Below, one piece after another: positions 47,478 to 57,339 of a stretch of DNA of 64,000 bases. The position numbers were made by a program, and so were the translations under genes. This DNA comes from Anadara kagoshimensis (Eukaryota; Mollusca; Bivalvia; Arcoida; Arcidae). The notes under the pieces were generated by a model. That model made no database searches, had not been told where the DNA came from, and saw only the letters and a list, made by a program, of their open reading frames with translations. Location of the stretch: positions 16,277,234-16,341,233 of the forward strand of contig CM037870.1 in assembly GCA_021292105.1 (NCBI GenBank), in the 5' to 3' direction. How positions within the stretch are numbered: the stretch's first letter is position 1; every line of letters begins with the position of its first letter.

Positions 47478-49047
47478 AGCCCCATTTATACGGCGAGAAT
47501 TGCATACCTTAGTATTTTTACTTATATGTAAATTTACTCATGTAAGCAAAAGTATATTTTGCTTTGCGTTCATACATAATTTATGTACCATAAGTAAATT
47601 TGAAGTTTTCAACCAATTTTGGATAATTTTCATTCTGAAAATTGAACAGTTTAGACTTGATTATCAGATAAGAACGCTTCCTTACAATTTAAGCACTGAT
47701 TTGATACTGAGCTTTTATAATGACAAAGGAGCAGTTCTACTTGGTGATCCAGCATATCTGTCATATAACAGTTTTCGAATTTAATCATAAAATACATTAA
47801 AAATGTTATATGACATATCCTGTTTTCTAAAGCCTTATACAAACGAACAAAATTTTACACCAGTGCAGAACACATTTATATACTGTCAAGTTAGGGTAGA
47901 ACGACACTGGATCTTTGATCTCTTTGGGTTACTTGAAATGCCATTGTGATGTTTGAAAAAAGGATTGATGTCCATGTCGTGTTTGCTTGTTCTGTAACAT
48001 ATACATGTATCAGATATTTAGATTAGCCCATGTCTCCTAAAACCCAGTCTGGGCCCCAATACGTTTACACATTTTAGCTATTTATTACATTTAAACTTTT
48101 TTTAACTGAGCTGGACCCCTAACTCAAATAAGTTAAGCTTCATCCCTGTATATGAAGCTGCAAATTAATTCTTTAGGGGTCGGTCGAATGTTTTTATTGA
48201 ACTTGATAGTGAAAATTATTTCAGCGATGTTGAAGATGATGATGCTTGTAATATTTGTTCTCCCAAAACACTTCGTGACGACATGGCATCTTCTTTCATG
48301 GACAATTTATTGTCAAATTTATAAAAGTAAATTTTCTTTACATTCCGTGGTTGGCTTTTGTTGCTCAAGCACTTTCTCTTTGAAAACTAGTAAAACGTCA
48401 AATTTTGGTGACAGTTTGTCACTAGTTTTTGTGCTTTTGTCAAATAAATCTATTTCAATTACAGCTTTTGATCTTTATTTGATAATTATTACAAATCAAT
48501 GAGGGCCCTGGTGGTTAATTGTGGTTGGCTTCTTTAACGGCTATGAGTTAGATCCCGGATTGTAACACCATATGTGGTGAGTGGGTTTCCCTTACAATTG
48601 GCACCTGTTGGTTAGCTCGATGTCAATACAATGAGATGTAATGTTAATCTATGGCATTGTATATCAGTGGACAACACTAACAAACAATTTTTCTGGTACA
48701 AAGCAGATTACAAACACCAATATTCACTCCTGCACCACATGGACCTTAATGAACATTAACCCATAGAGATAAATAACCTGGCATAAGTCCATGTGTTTAA
48801 AATTATGTGAATAAATATTACTGTGCGTTCATACGACACTGTAGCAAATTTGCATACCTAAGTATAAAATACTCACATACTATAGCAAATTTGCACTTGG
48901 TCCCTACTAGGTGCAAATTTACTTACATGAGTAAAATTTGCGTATATGCAAAGTTGTTCATACGACACAATTTGCATATGTGAGTAAATTTACATATAAG
49001 TAAAAAATACTTAGGTATGCAATTCTCGCCGTATAAATGGGGCTTTA
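47478..49047. mobile_element. 1.57-kb TIR transposon with a decayed internal ORF
   Basis: Inverted ends AAAGCCCCATTTATACGGCG extend for about 65-75 bp. Both flanks carry atagggtgggtaggattg, which itself recurs once more at 49080. On the plus strand near 48180-48330 a short stretch reads ELDSENYFSDVEDDDACNIC, a possible transposase remnant. A SINE B copy lies inside. Confidence 0.75.
48501..48775 (+). mobile_element. SINE family B, diverged
   Basis: gagggccctggtggttaatt head and atatgtggtgagtgggtttc match the 43975 copy loosely. Confidence 0.55.
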
Positions 49048-49089
49048 GATATAGGGTGGGTAGGATTGTAAGAAAAAGGATGGGTAGGA

Positions 49090-49175
49090 TTGTAGCAACT
49101 CCTAATGAAGTCCCGTGCCCAATGAAGTCCAACGACTGATGAAGTCCGTGCTTTATTGGGCGTCGAAATTTCAAC
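49090..49175. repeat. Repeat related in inverted orientation to 61335-61415
   Basis: tagcaactcctaatgaagtc and gggcgtcgaaatttcaacga correspond to the reverse complement of cgttgcaatttcgacgctta and attatgagttgctac. Confidence 0.6.
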
Positions 49176-49369
49176 GACTAATGAAGTCCGGACTTCAATT
49201 TCGCCTGATGAAAATTCAGATCCAAAGAGTGAGGCTCCAGGAGAGTAGTCTTCTTGACATTACAAAATAAAATAATTCACAAAATTGCACGACTGTATTA
49301 TAGCTGAAATGACGATAGTGCGACATGATTTTAGTCACACACACAACTTGCGTATTTATTTGTCCATGA

Positions 49370-49492
49370 CTGATTGATTTATTGAATGGGGTTTTATGTC
49401 CCAGTCGATTCGTAAATATTTTATTTATATCAAGACGCAATCAGCTATAGGTGCAGTCACAGAAAGTTTGACTTTTGACGTGCGTTCCGCAG
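49370..49492 (-). mobile_element. SINE family A tail fragment
   Basis: ggggttttatgtcccagtcg followed by the ataaatattt / agctataggtg order of the family; the head is missing. Confidence 0.65.
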
Positions 49493-50109
49493 TGGCGTAG
49501 CGTGCATATATGCCAATAATCCTGTGCTTGCACATAATTTTTTGATAAAAAATTTTAAAAATCATTCAATCTGTGATTGTGTACAAATGAAAATAAAATA
49601 CAAAATAATGCGAAAATACAACTATGATTATTTTCAAACTTTAAGAGTCTTAAATAGAAAATTTTGTCTCGTTCCCAGTAATGTGTTCGTCTAACTCGGA
49701 TAATAAGCCGTGTACATTTTCCTGGGATGCATGTGAGCCCAAATACCCAGATCCAGCTCAAATTACTACTGAAGATATGAGGGATGAACGCGTTAAACCA
49801 TAAATTTTAATGGTATAATTCAGCTTGGATAAACAGCTTCAGTTTCCCAATTAGGTAAATTAAACTTTAATCCGAGGCACTAATGAATCAGAACAGAATA
49901 AAGTAGAATGATAGAAAGTGAACTTGTTGATCGAGATGTGTAAATCACGGTCACACGGCCAGGTGTAGACAACGCTCGCTGTTGCTTAACTTCTTGCTAA
50001 GCGGACAGTATGCCCAATGTGCTAACGGTTAATCCGTAATCCATAGACCCAGTAGAAATGTCTACATCTTTGGTCAATAGAGTTGTTGCTTCACACATTA
50101 GATCAGAGA

Positions 50110-50660
50110 GCAAGATTGATTGATTGATTGAGATTTTACGTCCAAGTGAAGAATATTTCACTTATAATAAATATCGAGACGTCACCAGCTGTAGGTGAAG
50201 TGACAGAAATTTTTGCACTGCGCTTAGAGCAATGTACAATTAAGGCTCTTTAATTTAACGATGCAACACCCACTGTGAGTCGGGCATCAGTTTCAATGTC
50301 TCGATCGAAAGACCCGTGACAAAAAACGAATTTTAACCCTTTTACCATGTAAATGTTGATTTAAAATGCAGAAAATGCCTTTAATTGTTCGATTTTTTTT
50401 CAAAAAATGTTCCGGGGGTGGGTGGAGCATGCCCCTGTTATAGCTTAGCAAGGACGCGACTACGGCGCGTCTGTGGCTTTGTCACCAGGCTTGCACATTC
50501 ATTCCTTTCACGATTCGCCACTGTTCCGGGCAACATGCAAGCGGGTTCTTTAACGTGCCATGCAGGCCGTGGCATGGGTTATCGGTTTTTAAGGTACCGT
50601 ATCTTCCGAAAGACCATGTGACTTTTTTCTAAATTCCCAAATTTTGGCGAAAGATTTTTT
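50110..50660 (-). mobile_element. SINE family A pieces around another insertion
   Basis: Tail at 50125-50340 and middle part at 50520-50660 (gcgggttctttaacgtgcca). The intervening 50395-50470 (ggagcatgcccctg, ggacgcgac) resembles 62410-62460. Confidence 0.55.
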
Positions 50661-50734
50661 GTCCACGAGGGAAACTGTTAATTTTTAGCTATATTTGTCA
50701 TGCAATCGTCCCAAATTATGTTGAATGCGTGTAT

Positions 50735-50975
50735 TGTTGTCTTTATAATGTTACTAACGTCGCATCAGATATCTTTTAGTTTTCCGAAAAAGAGTTTATA
50801 AATCTCTAATGATTGATATAAGAGCACGTCCGCTCATATGCTTGAGATGTACCTGTATACGAATATATTTTTTGGCTTTGTTTTGCACTAGCATGCACTT
50901 AGGGCAACTTTAAAGTTCTAGCTCACCAAGTCAGTATGCCGCAGACAAGCATACCACTCTACACTCTTATTATAC
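50735..50975 (-). mobile_element. SINE family B, partial
   Basis: taacgtcgcatcagatatct and ttgcactagcatgcacttag match the 52502 copy. Confidence 0.65.
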
Positions 50976-51662
50976 CGGGTGGACCCATAGTTGATTCTCT
51001 GACCTCTGAATACCGCTGGGCGGGGAAGCCGTATCTCAAAGATTCAGGGTGTCCTTTGGCGAGCTGGTCTTGACACGAGAACAACGTCCTAACACCGAGA
51101 CACGCGTACGCACCAAGAATATTGTTCTCAGAACAAAATGTCACACTACTTTTTCTGTAGGAAATGGCGGTAAACTAAAGGTAAACGCGTCTGCTGCATA
51201 AGCAAAGAGGGGCAACATGTCATCGTTTATCTTTAATGTGTGAAATACTTTTGTAAAAACACAAATGTTTTTGCTATGGACGCCTATATAGTGCTCTATT
51301 TCGGAATATCCATGAATATGAAGTACCGATAACACTACACCACTAATTTCTACGAGAGATCTTGCGATATTCTATAATCCATTGTTGCTACCAACCATGT
51401 CTGCTTCATTATTTGATATTTTGAGTAACTTTGAAGTTGTTTTCGGTGTTATGACGTTATTACCAGAGATCAACGTTGAATCGAATCCATTAGTCTTATG
51501 CATTAGAACTCTCACGACCTTCCGCTCTCGAGTCAGACGCTCCACCATGGAGCTACCAAGGCGGTCAATGGGGTGACCGTGCGTGTGTTATTGAAATGAT
51601 GAATCATAAGTACACACACTTGAAAAAAATATTAATTTAGCAGATCTAAATAAAAATATCCG

Positions 51663-51936
51663 CCCTAGTCCGAGTTTCAAAATCATTCCTTAGCTAAGAT
51701 TTTCCTTAACTTAAATTTAGCAATTTTTTGTAATATCTTTTTGGAACTACTGATGAATAGTTTTGTCAAACTAAATGCAAATGTTTTAATCTAGAGGTGA
51801 TCTAAAAATGACATCTTAAAGTCCTCAATGTTTTGAAAATTAACAAAATTATAAAGATTTGAAATTTTGCCAGATTTAAATTAAGGGAAATCTTAGTTAA
51901 GGAATGATTGTGAAACCGGGGCCTAATGTACTTCAA
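51663..51936. mobile_element. TIR MITE with AATCATTCCTTA ends
   Basis: Left aatcattccttagctaagat and right (inverted) aatcattccttaactaagat, both continuing into ttaaatttrgc. A further half copy is at 63845-64000. Confidence 0.8.
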
Positions 51937-52501
51937 CTTAATAATTCGTTAGGGCACTTTATGCATAGACATACATAGTCCGACTTATCAGCCCACTAAA
52001 CCCCCATTTTAATTTTTGACTTGTTTGGGGTTTGTGGTCTGACAGCTTTCATTATTGAATTCTTGAAATTTCTGACGAAAACGACAGAAACGAAAACACG
52101 CGTCGATAACTTCCAGTATTTCCTTACCTCGCTCTTGCTGACAACACTGAACACTTCCTAAAACATTATTCTACCGATCCATTCTTAACTTTTAATTAAA
52201 ATCCATCGATATCGGTAGAAATACAAGGTTGTCTGATGTCTCTTCAGCTTCTGTCACTTTCGCATCGTGAAGACATTACTAATCTGCATTGACCAATCAG
52301 AATGCGCGTTGGACAACAAATTTGGTGCCAAGTCCATCTATAGACATGGAAGATATGATGCTGACACAACACTATGACGGACGGATGGACGGGCAGGCGG
52401 ATAAGGTGATTTTTATGATCTTCGTTTGCAAGTGGAATATAGCATAGTAGCCAGTTTGTACGGATGGACAAATTAAAACACAAGCTATATGTGGCTGAAA
52501 G

Positions 52502-52772
52502 TTGGTTGGTTGGTTGGTTGAATGTTGCTTAACGTCGCATCAGTAATTTTTCAGCTATTCGCGACGAGAACTATTTAATTAATCTCTATGGATTAATCTA
52601 TGAACAATTTTGTGTATGCATGTGAAGTGCGAGTGTGTTGTATGGTCTGCCTTGTACTAGCGCGCACTCAGGGCGACTTTACCGTGCTAGCTCACAGAGT
52701 CAGTACACCGCAGACAAGCGTACCACTCCCCCAGTCCATTATACTGATACCAGGTGAATCAGTAAAGGCCAA
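52502..52772 (-). mobile_element. SINE family B without its head
   Basis: From ggttggttggttgaatgttg to gaatcagtaaaggcc; it stops where the 27-bp array starts. Confidence 0.8.
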
Positions 52773-52773
52773 T

Positions 52774-53110
52774 ATAGTTCGATCACTTATAATTTATGCT
52801 ATAGTTCGATCAGTTATAATCTATGTTATAATTCGATCACTTATAATCTATGCTATAGTTCGATCATTTATAATCTATGCTATAGTTTGATCACTTATAA
52901 TCTATGTTATAGTTCGATCACTTATAATCTATGTTATAGTTCGATCATTTATATTTATGTTATAGTTCGATCACTTATAATATATGTTATAGTTCGATCA
53001 CTTATAATATATGTTATAGTTCGATCACTTATAATATATGTTATAGTTCGATCACTTATAATCTATGTTATAGTTCGATCACTTATAATTTATGTTATAG
53101 TTCGATCACT
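52774..53110. repeat. 27-bp minisatellite made from a transposon end
   Basis: About 12.5 units ATAGTTCGATCACTTATA + ATCTATGTT, one unit 26 bp. The first ~18 bases equal the terminus of the element at 20048 (ATAGTCCGATCAC...), and the last unit runs on into TTATTCAGTGA, the element's own continuation. The 27-bp period keeps frames open, hence spurious ORFs. Confidence 0.9.
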
Positions 53111-53453
53111 TATTCAGTGAGTTTTTCATATCGACACAATTTTTAAATATAATGCTTTAATACTTTAAAACCTTCAAGCTCATCTAACCAAACCAAAATT
53201 ATTGTCTCAAAAGATGAAGTTATTGCGATTAAGCATTTAACTACGTGATACGCATCATCTGAATTTTTATATGATGTGTGTCTGATAAAAACTGGTTTTA
53301 TTTGATTTTTAGACTTATTGTAAATAACTAAAATTTTACAACATATGTTATAAAAATAACAGATCTACATTTTGCATGAATTAATGGAATACGGGGAAAG
53401 AAGTAATCCACGATCTTTTTAATTCTTCACTGAATAGGTGCTCAAACTACAGT
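53111..53453. mobile_element. Relative of the 957-bp TIR transposon, internally deleted
   Basis: Shares ccttcaagctcatctaac, ctacgtgatacgcatc and ataacagatctacat with 20700-20920 and ends ttcactgaataggtgctcaa. Confidence 0.85.
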
Positions 53454-53713
53454 ATTGACTAAGATGGATCGTTGTTGGTTGGTTTTGTTCTTGATTTTTC
53501 AGATCTCGATGTAGAAAACTTTGTCAAATCGCTTGCCGATGGTCGGTATATTTTTCTCCACGTACTCTGGTTTTCTCCGCCATCTTAGAACTGGTTGCTT
53601 AGTTACAAATGAAATAATCTTGGTCATGGCGTATCATCACTACCACACTCTGCTCATTTATAAGAGCACATTGTATTTAGAAGGCATATTTTTATTTCAA
53701 TCCTAGCTTTGAA

Positions 53714-54875
53714 AATACAATCCAACCTGCCTTAAAGGTCACCTCTATATAAGGGTCACCTGCTTATAAAGGCCAGTAGAATTGTATCCCAATTGTTCTT
53801 TATTCATACTATTTGTACCTGTATATAAAGACCACTTGCCCATAAAGGCTACTTTTAATGGTGCTGTGCAAGTAGAATTGTATCCAAATTGTTCTTTATT
53901 AATCAAAAACAAACATACTAATCCATGTCCGAATCACAATCCAGAAGCAAAGTAAAAAATTTGGAACTGACAAGTTAGGTTAGACACGTAAACTTCCACC
54001 AGGGAAGTGAGGCCGGGTGCTCCGGAAGGGTAAGCACCTCCTGTTTAGCTAGCTACACCCGCCACGTGTTAAATCAAAATTGTGTGAAAGGAACATGGAA
54101 CTATGAGACGTCAAATATATCCAGGGCAATCCTGGACACAAAAACATCAAACTTATCAACAATACTGTGATGACGACCATAAAACTTTTTGAGGGCCTTG
54201 ATAAGCCTAGGCTTGCAATATCCCCGAGTCAACAATTTATTTGCAAGCAGCCTACTTCGTTGTACAAAGTCCCCGTAGTGGGAACAAGCTCTACCATGGC
54301 GTATTAATTGGGAAACAAATACACCATAAGCAGGAGAAGCAGGTATATTGCTGCATAGAAAAGGAAAGTTGACAATAGAAAAATTAAAGTCATCACGTTT
54401 GTCATAAAGTTTTAAATGTAGCCTTTCGTGTGCGTCATAATAAAGGTATAAGTCTAAATATGAAGCAGAATTTGAGGAATCAGTCGTGTCTTTTATTTCA
54501 AGCTCACTAGGATAGATGACATTTACATAGTCTCCAAATTTAGGATTGTTAAGAGACAGAATGTCATCTATATATCTGTATGTTGAGTTGAACGATTTGG
54601 CGACAGTCTTCTCTCCAGATTTAACAAGGTTCTGCATAAATTCTGCTTCGTAAGAATAAAGAAACAAATCAGCAAGCAATGGTGCACATTTGTACCCATT
54701 GGTATACCGATTGTTTGCTGAAAAACATATTACCAAACACAACAAATATGTTATCTATCAAAAACTCCAACATTTAATATTATTTGAACATATACTCGTA
54801 TATAAAGGCAACCTGTCCATAAAGTCTGCTTTTACTGGTTCCAGTGGTGGCCTTTATAGACAGGTTTGACTATTA
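53714..54875. mobile_element. MITE P split by a retroelement
   Basis: Left part 53714-53903, right part 54779-54875. The uninterrupted copy at 55050-55318 reads gttctttattaatattattt across the break. Confidence 0.85.
53904..54773 (-). mobile_element. 5'-truncated YIDD-type retroelement with RT fragment
   Basis: 54745-54101 encodes 214 residues, with CAPLLADLFLYSYEAEF, then YRYIDDILSLNN, the catalytic YIDD, then ELEIKDTTDSSNSASYLDL and LYDKRDDFNF. This is the C-terminal part of a reverse transcriptase common in invertebrate genomes, of Penelope-like or other non-LTR type; I do not assign the clade. TTAAT flanks it (53899-53903 and 54774-54778). The 3' end shares sequence with fragments at 2717, 6759, 8470 and 44938. 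Confidence 0.8.
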
Positions 54876-55049
54876 AAAACTACTATTTCAGACAACCGGG
54901 ATCAAATATTTAATATCATAAGAAATTTTATTATCAGATATATATACATGTACATAAACCGATTTATATAACATATTATAAAAAATATAGAATGCATATT
55001 TTTCTTGCACTTCAGATCCAAAAATACATAAAAAAAATTGCGGTAAAAT

Positions 55050-55318
55050 ACAGTCAACCTGCCTTAAGGCCCTCTATATAAGGGTCACCTGCTTATAAAG
55101 ACCATAGAATTGTATCCCAATTGTTTTTATTCATATTATTTGTACCTGTATATAAAGGTCAACTCCATAAAGGCTACTTTTAATGGTGTCATGCAAGTAG
55201 AATTGTATCTAAATTGTTCTTTATTAATATTATTTGACCTGTATATAAAGGCAACCTGCCCATAAAGTCTACTTTTACTGGTTCAGTGGTGGCCTTTATA
55301 GCAGGTTTGACTGTATTA
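55050..55318. mobile_element. MITE P, uninterrupted long copy
   Basis: Begins acagtcaacctgccttaagg, ends tagcaggtttgactgta; gives the empty site for the insertion at 53904. Confidence 0.85.
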
Positions 55319-55600
55319 AAAACTACTATTTCAGACAACCGGGATCAAATATTTAATATCATAACATACATTTTTAAATCATATATATATATAAATATAA
55401 TGATTTATATCAAATATTTATAAATATAATAGAATGTATATTTTTTGCACTTCAGATCCAAAATTCCATAAAAAACATTTGCCGTGAAATATTCCTGCAT
55501 CTTGCTACCCCCATGTGGTAGATAGCCTACACGTTCTTCTTCCTGTCGTCGAAAAATATGAGGAGTATCGGAAGTTTAGAACACTGAAGTAATATGTCAA

Positions 55601-55860
55601 TTAGATACAATGGGGTCGCCAATGAACTGTCAGAAATTTGGCGTTTCTTTTGCAATGGCTAGAATTCAAATCCTTGTGGCCATGGGTTTTTGAGAATCCT
55701 GTTTTAAATGCTATATAGTTAAAGTTCTGGTCTAAAGTTTGAACTTTGCAATGAACTCTCAGAAGTCTGGCGTTTCTTTTGCAATGGCTAGAATCCAAAT
55801 CCTTGTGGCCATGTTTTTTGAGAATTCCGTTTTAAATGCTATAAAGTTTGGTCTAAATTC
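55601..55860. repeat. ~135-bp duplicated unit
   Basis: gaactgtcagaaatttggcg / gaactctcagaagtctggcg, each followed by tttcttttgcaatggctaga and aaatccttgtggccatg. Confidence 0.85.
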
Positions 55861-55939
55861 CTACTCTTGTGAACTGTGCAATGAGAATTGAAAACAGAAA
55901 CTGTTTCCTAAAGAAAAACGCTATCGTTTATAGGGTACA

Positions 55940-56345
55940 GGAGACGGATTTCCAATAAGGTTTCTCCGTCAGTATCAGCATTTCCGTAATATAGTTTGCG
56001 TTTTCAAAAAGTGTGAGAAATGTCACGCGCGAAGCTTTATTTTGATCTGTAACAGCCATGCATGCATTGGACTCAAAACAATTCCACAAATTCCACAAAT
56101 ACTAAAAACACAGTAAAATGGTCACGTGGAATATCTATAAAACTCATTCGTTACATGTTTGTTCACAGCACAGAAAAAAAACAACAACAAACTAATCTTT
56201 AAAGCATGATGAACATATGCTTGATATCACCATTAATATCCTAAGTCCGGGGGAATTGAGCGCTGAAAATATCATCACGGCTGTTATGGACGTGTGGACC
56301 ATTACAGAAATCTGTGCTACACAATGTTAGACGAACAACATTAAC
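55940..56345 (-). pseudogene. Decayed tandem copy of Ly6 exon 3 (copy 3)
   Basis: 56186-56340 matches the same blocks (tgatgaacat, gaattgagcgctgaaaat, atcatcacggctgttatgg, cacaatgttagac) and 55960-56160 matches the 3' flank with the motif cagtatc-gc-atttccgtaa. It is shorter than copy 2, with a deletion relative to the functional exon. Confidence 0.65.
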
Positions 56346-56349
56346 AACC

Positions 56350-56640
56350 ACTTTGATCTGTACATGCGGCCTTTAAAAATGTTTTCAACAAATGTTAATT
56401 ACACAAAAATATTTATAAAACTCGTTCGTAATATCTTCACAGCAAAACAAAACTAAACGTTGATCAATGATGAGCATGTTTGCTTAATATGACCATTAAT
56501 AGCATAAGTCCGGGGGGATTGAGCGCTGAAAATATCATTACCGCTGAGTCTGTTATGACGCTGAATTTGATAAATGTGGACCATTACAGAAGTTTGCACT
56601 ACACAATGTCAGACAAACATCGTTGGAAGACTGCTCTACC
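56350..56640 (-). pseudogene. Decayed tandem copy of Ly6 exon 3 (copy 2)
   Basis: The stretch from about 56450 to 56640 matches 57041-57230: the same order of blocks (tgatgagcat, ggattgagcgctgaaaat, gctgagtctgttatg, tggaccattacagaagt, cacaatgtcagacaaac). The flank around 56350-56450 also matches the flank of exon 3 near 56900-57040. The frame is not intact. Confidence 0.7.
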
Positions 56641-57040
56641 ATCTGCTCTTATCGTTTAATTTATGTATCGATAAGTTCGGACAGTGTCGGCTATTACCGT
56701 AAAAAATTTAACGTTTACAACAAAAGAGATATACCACAAGCAGTTCAAGTCTTGTGCTTGAAGTCCTTCCAATGAGACAATATACTGTTTTCTGAAGAAA
56801 ATATGATGTACGTCTGGAGTATTCCCGTTAAGGTTCGGTCAGTATCGGCTATTTCCGTAAAGAATCGTGCTTACCATTATAAGTAGTAAGACAAGCAAAG
56901 AAACACTTTGACCTGTAGCAATAATTGTAACAAGCACTTGACCCATAAAAATGTTTCAACAAATGTTACAAAAACTAAAAAAAGGTCAAGTGGATTATTT
57001 GTAAAACCCATTCGTAATATTTTTAGAGGAAAAAACAAAA

Positions 57041-57339
57041 CTAATCGTTGAATAATGATGAACATAAGCTTAATGCAACCAAAAATATCATAAGACCGGT
57101 AGGATTGAGGGCTGAAAATATCATCACGGCTGAGTCTGTTATGGACGCGGAATTTGATAACTGTGGACCATTACAGAAGTCTGTGGTACACAATGTCAGA
57201 CAAACAACGTTGCCTTGGTAATAGGAACAGATCGTTCTATTATCTGCTCTTATTGTCTTGTTCAATCTGTCTATCTTTTTAACATCATTTGAAAATGTCA
57301 GTCCATCACTGCAGTCTCTAATGAAACTGGAATGCCGAC
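57041..57339 (-). CDS. Ly6 gene exon 3: second half of LU domain and GPI tail
   Basis: Acceptor TATAATTCCAG leads into RHSSFIRDC; the exon carries the last five cysteines, CTTDFCN and the C-terminal hydrophobic segment, and stops with TAG at 57043-57041. Confidence 0.88.

Noticed and set aside
49130-49175. Second hammerhead-like CTGATGA...GAAA
   Set aside because: The stems do not pair around the core; it belongs to a repeat with AATGAAGTCC units.
52600-53120. ORFs with IVRSLIIYV repeats
   Set aside because: Translation of the 27-bp array.
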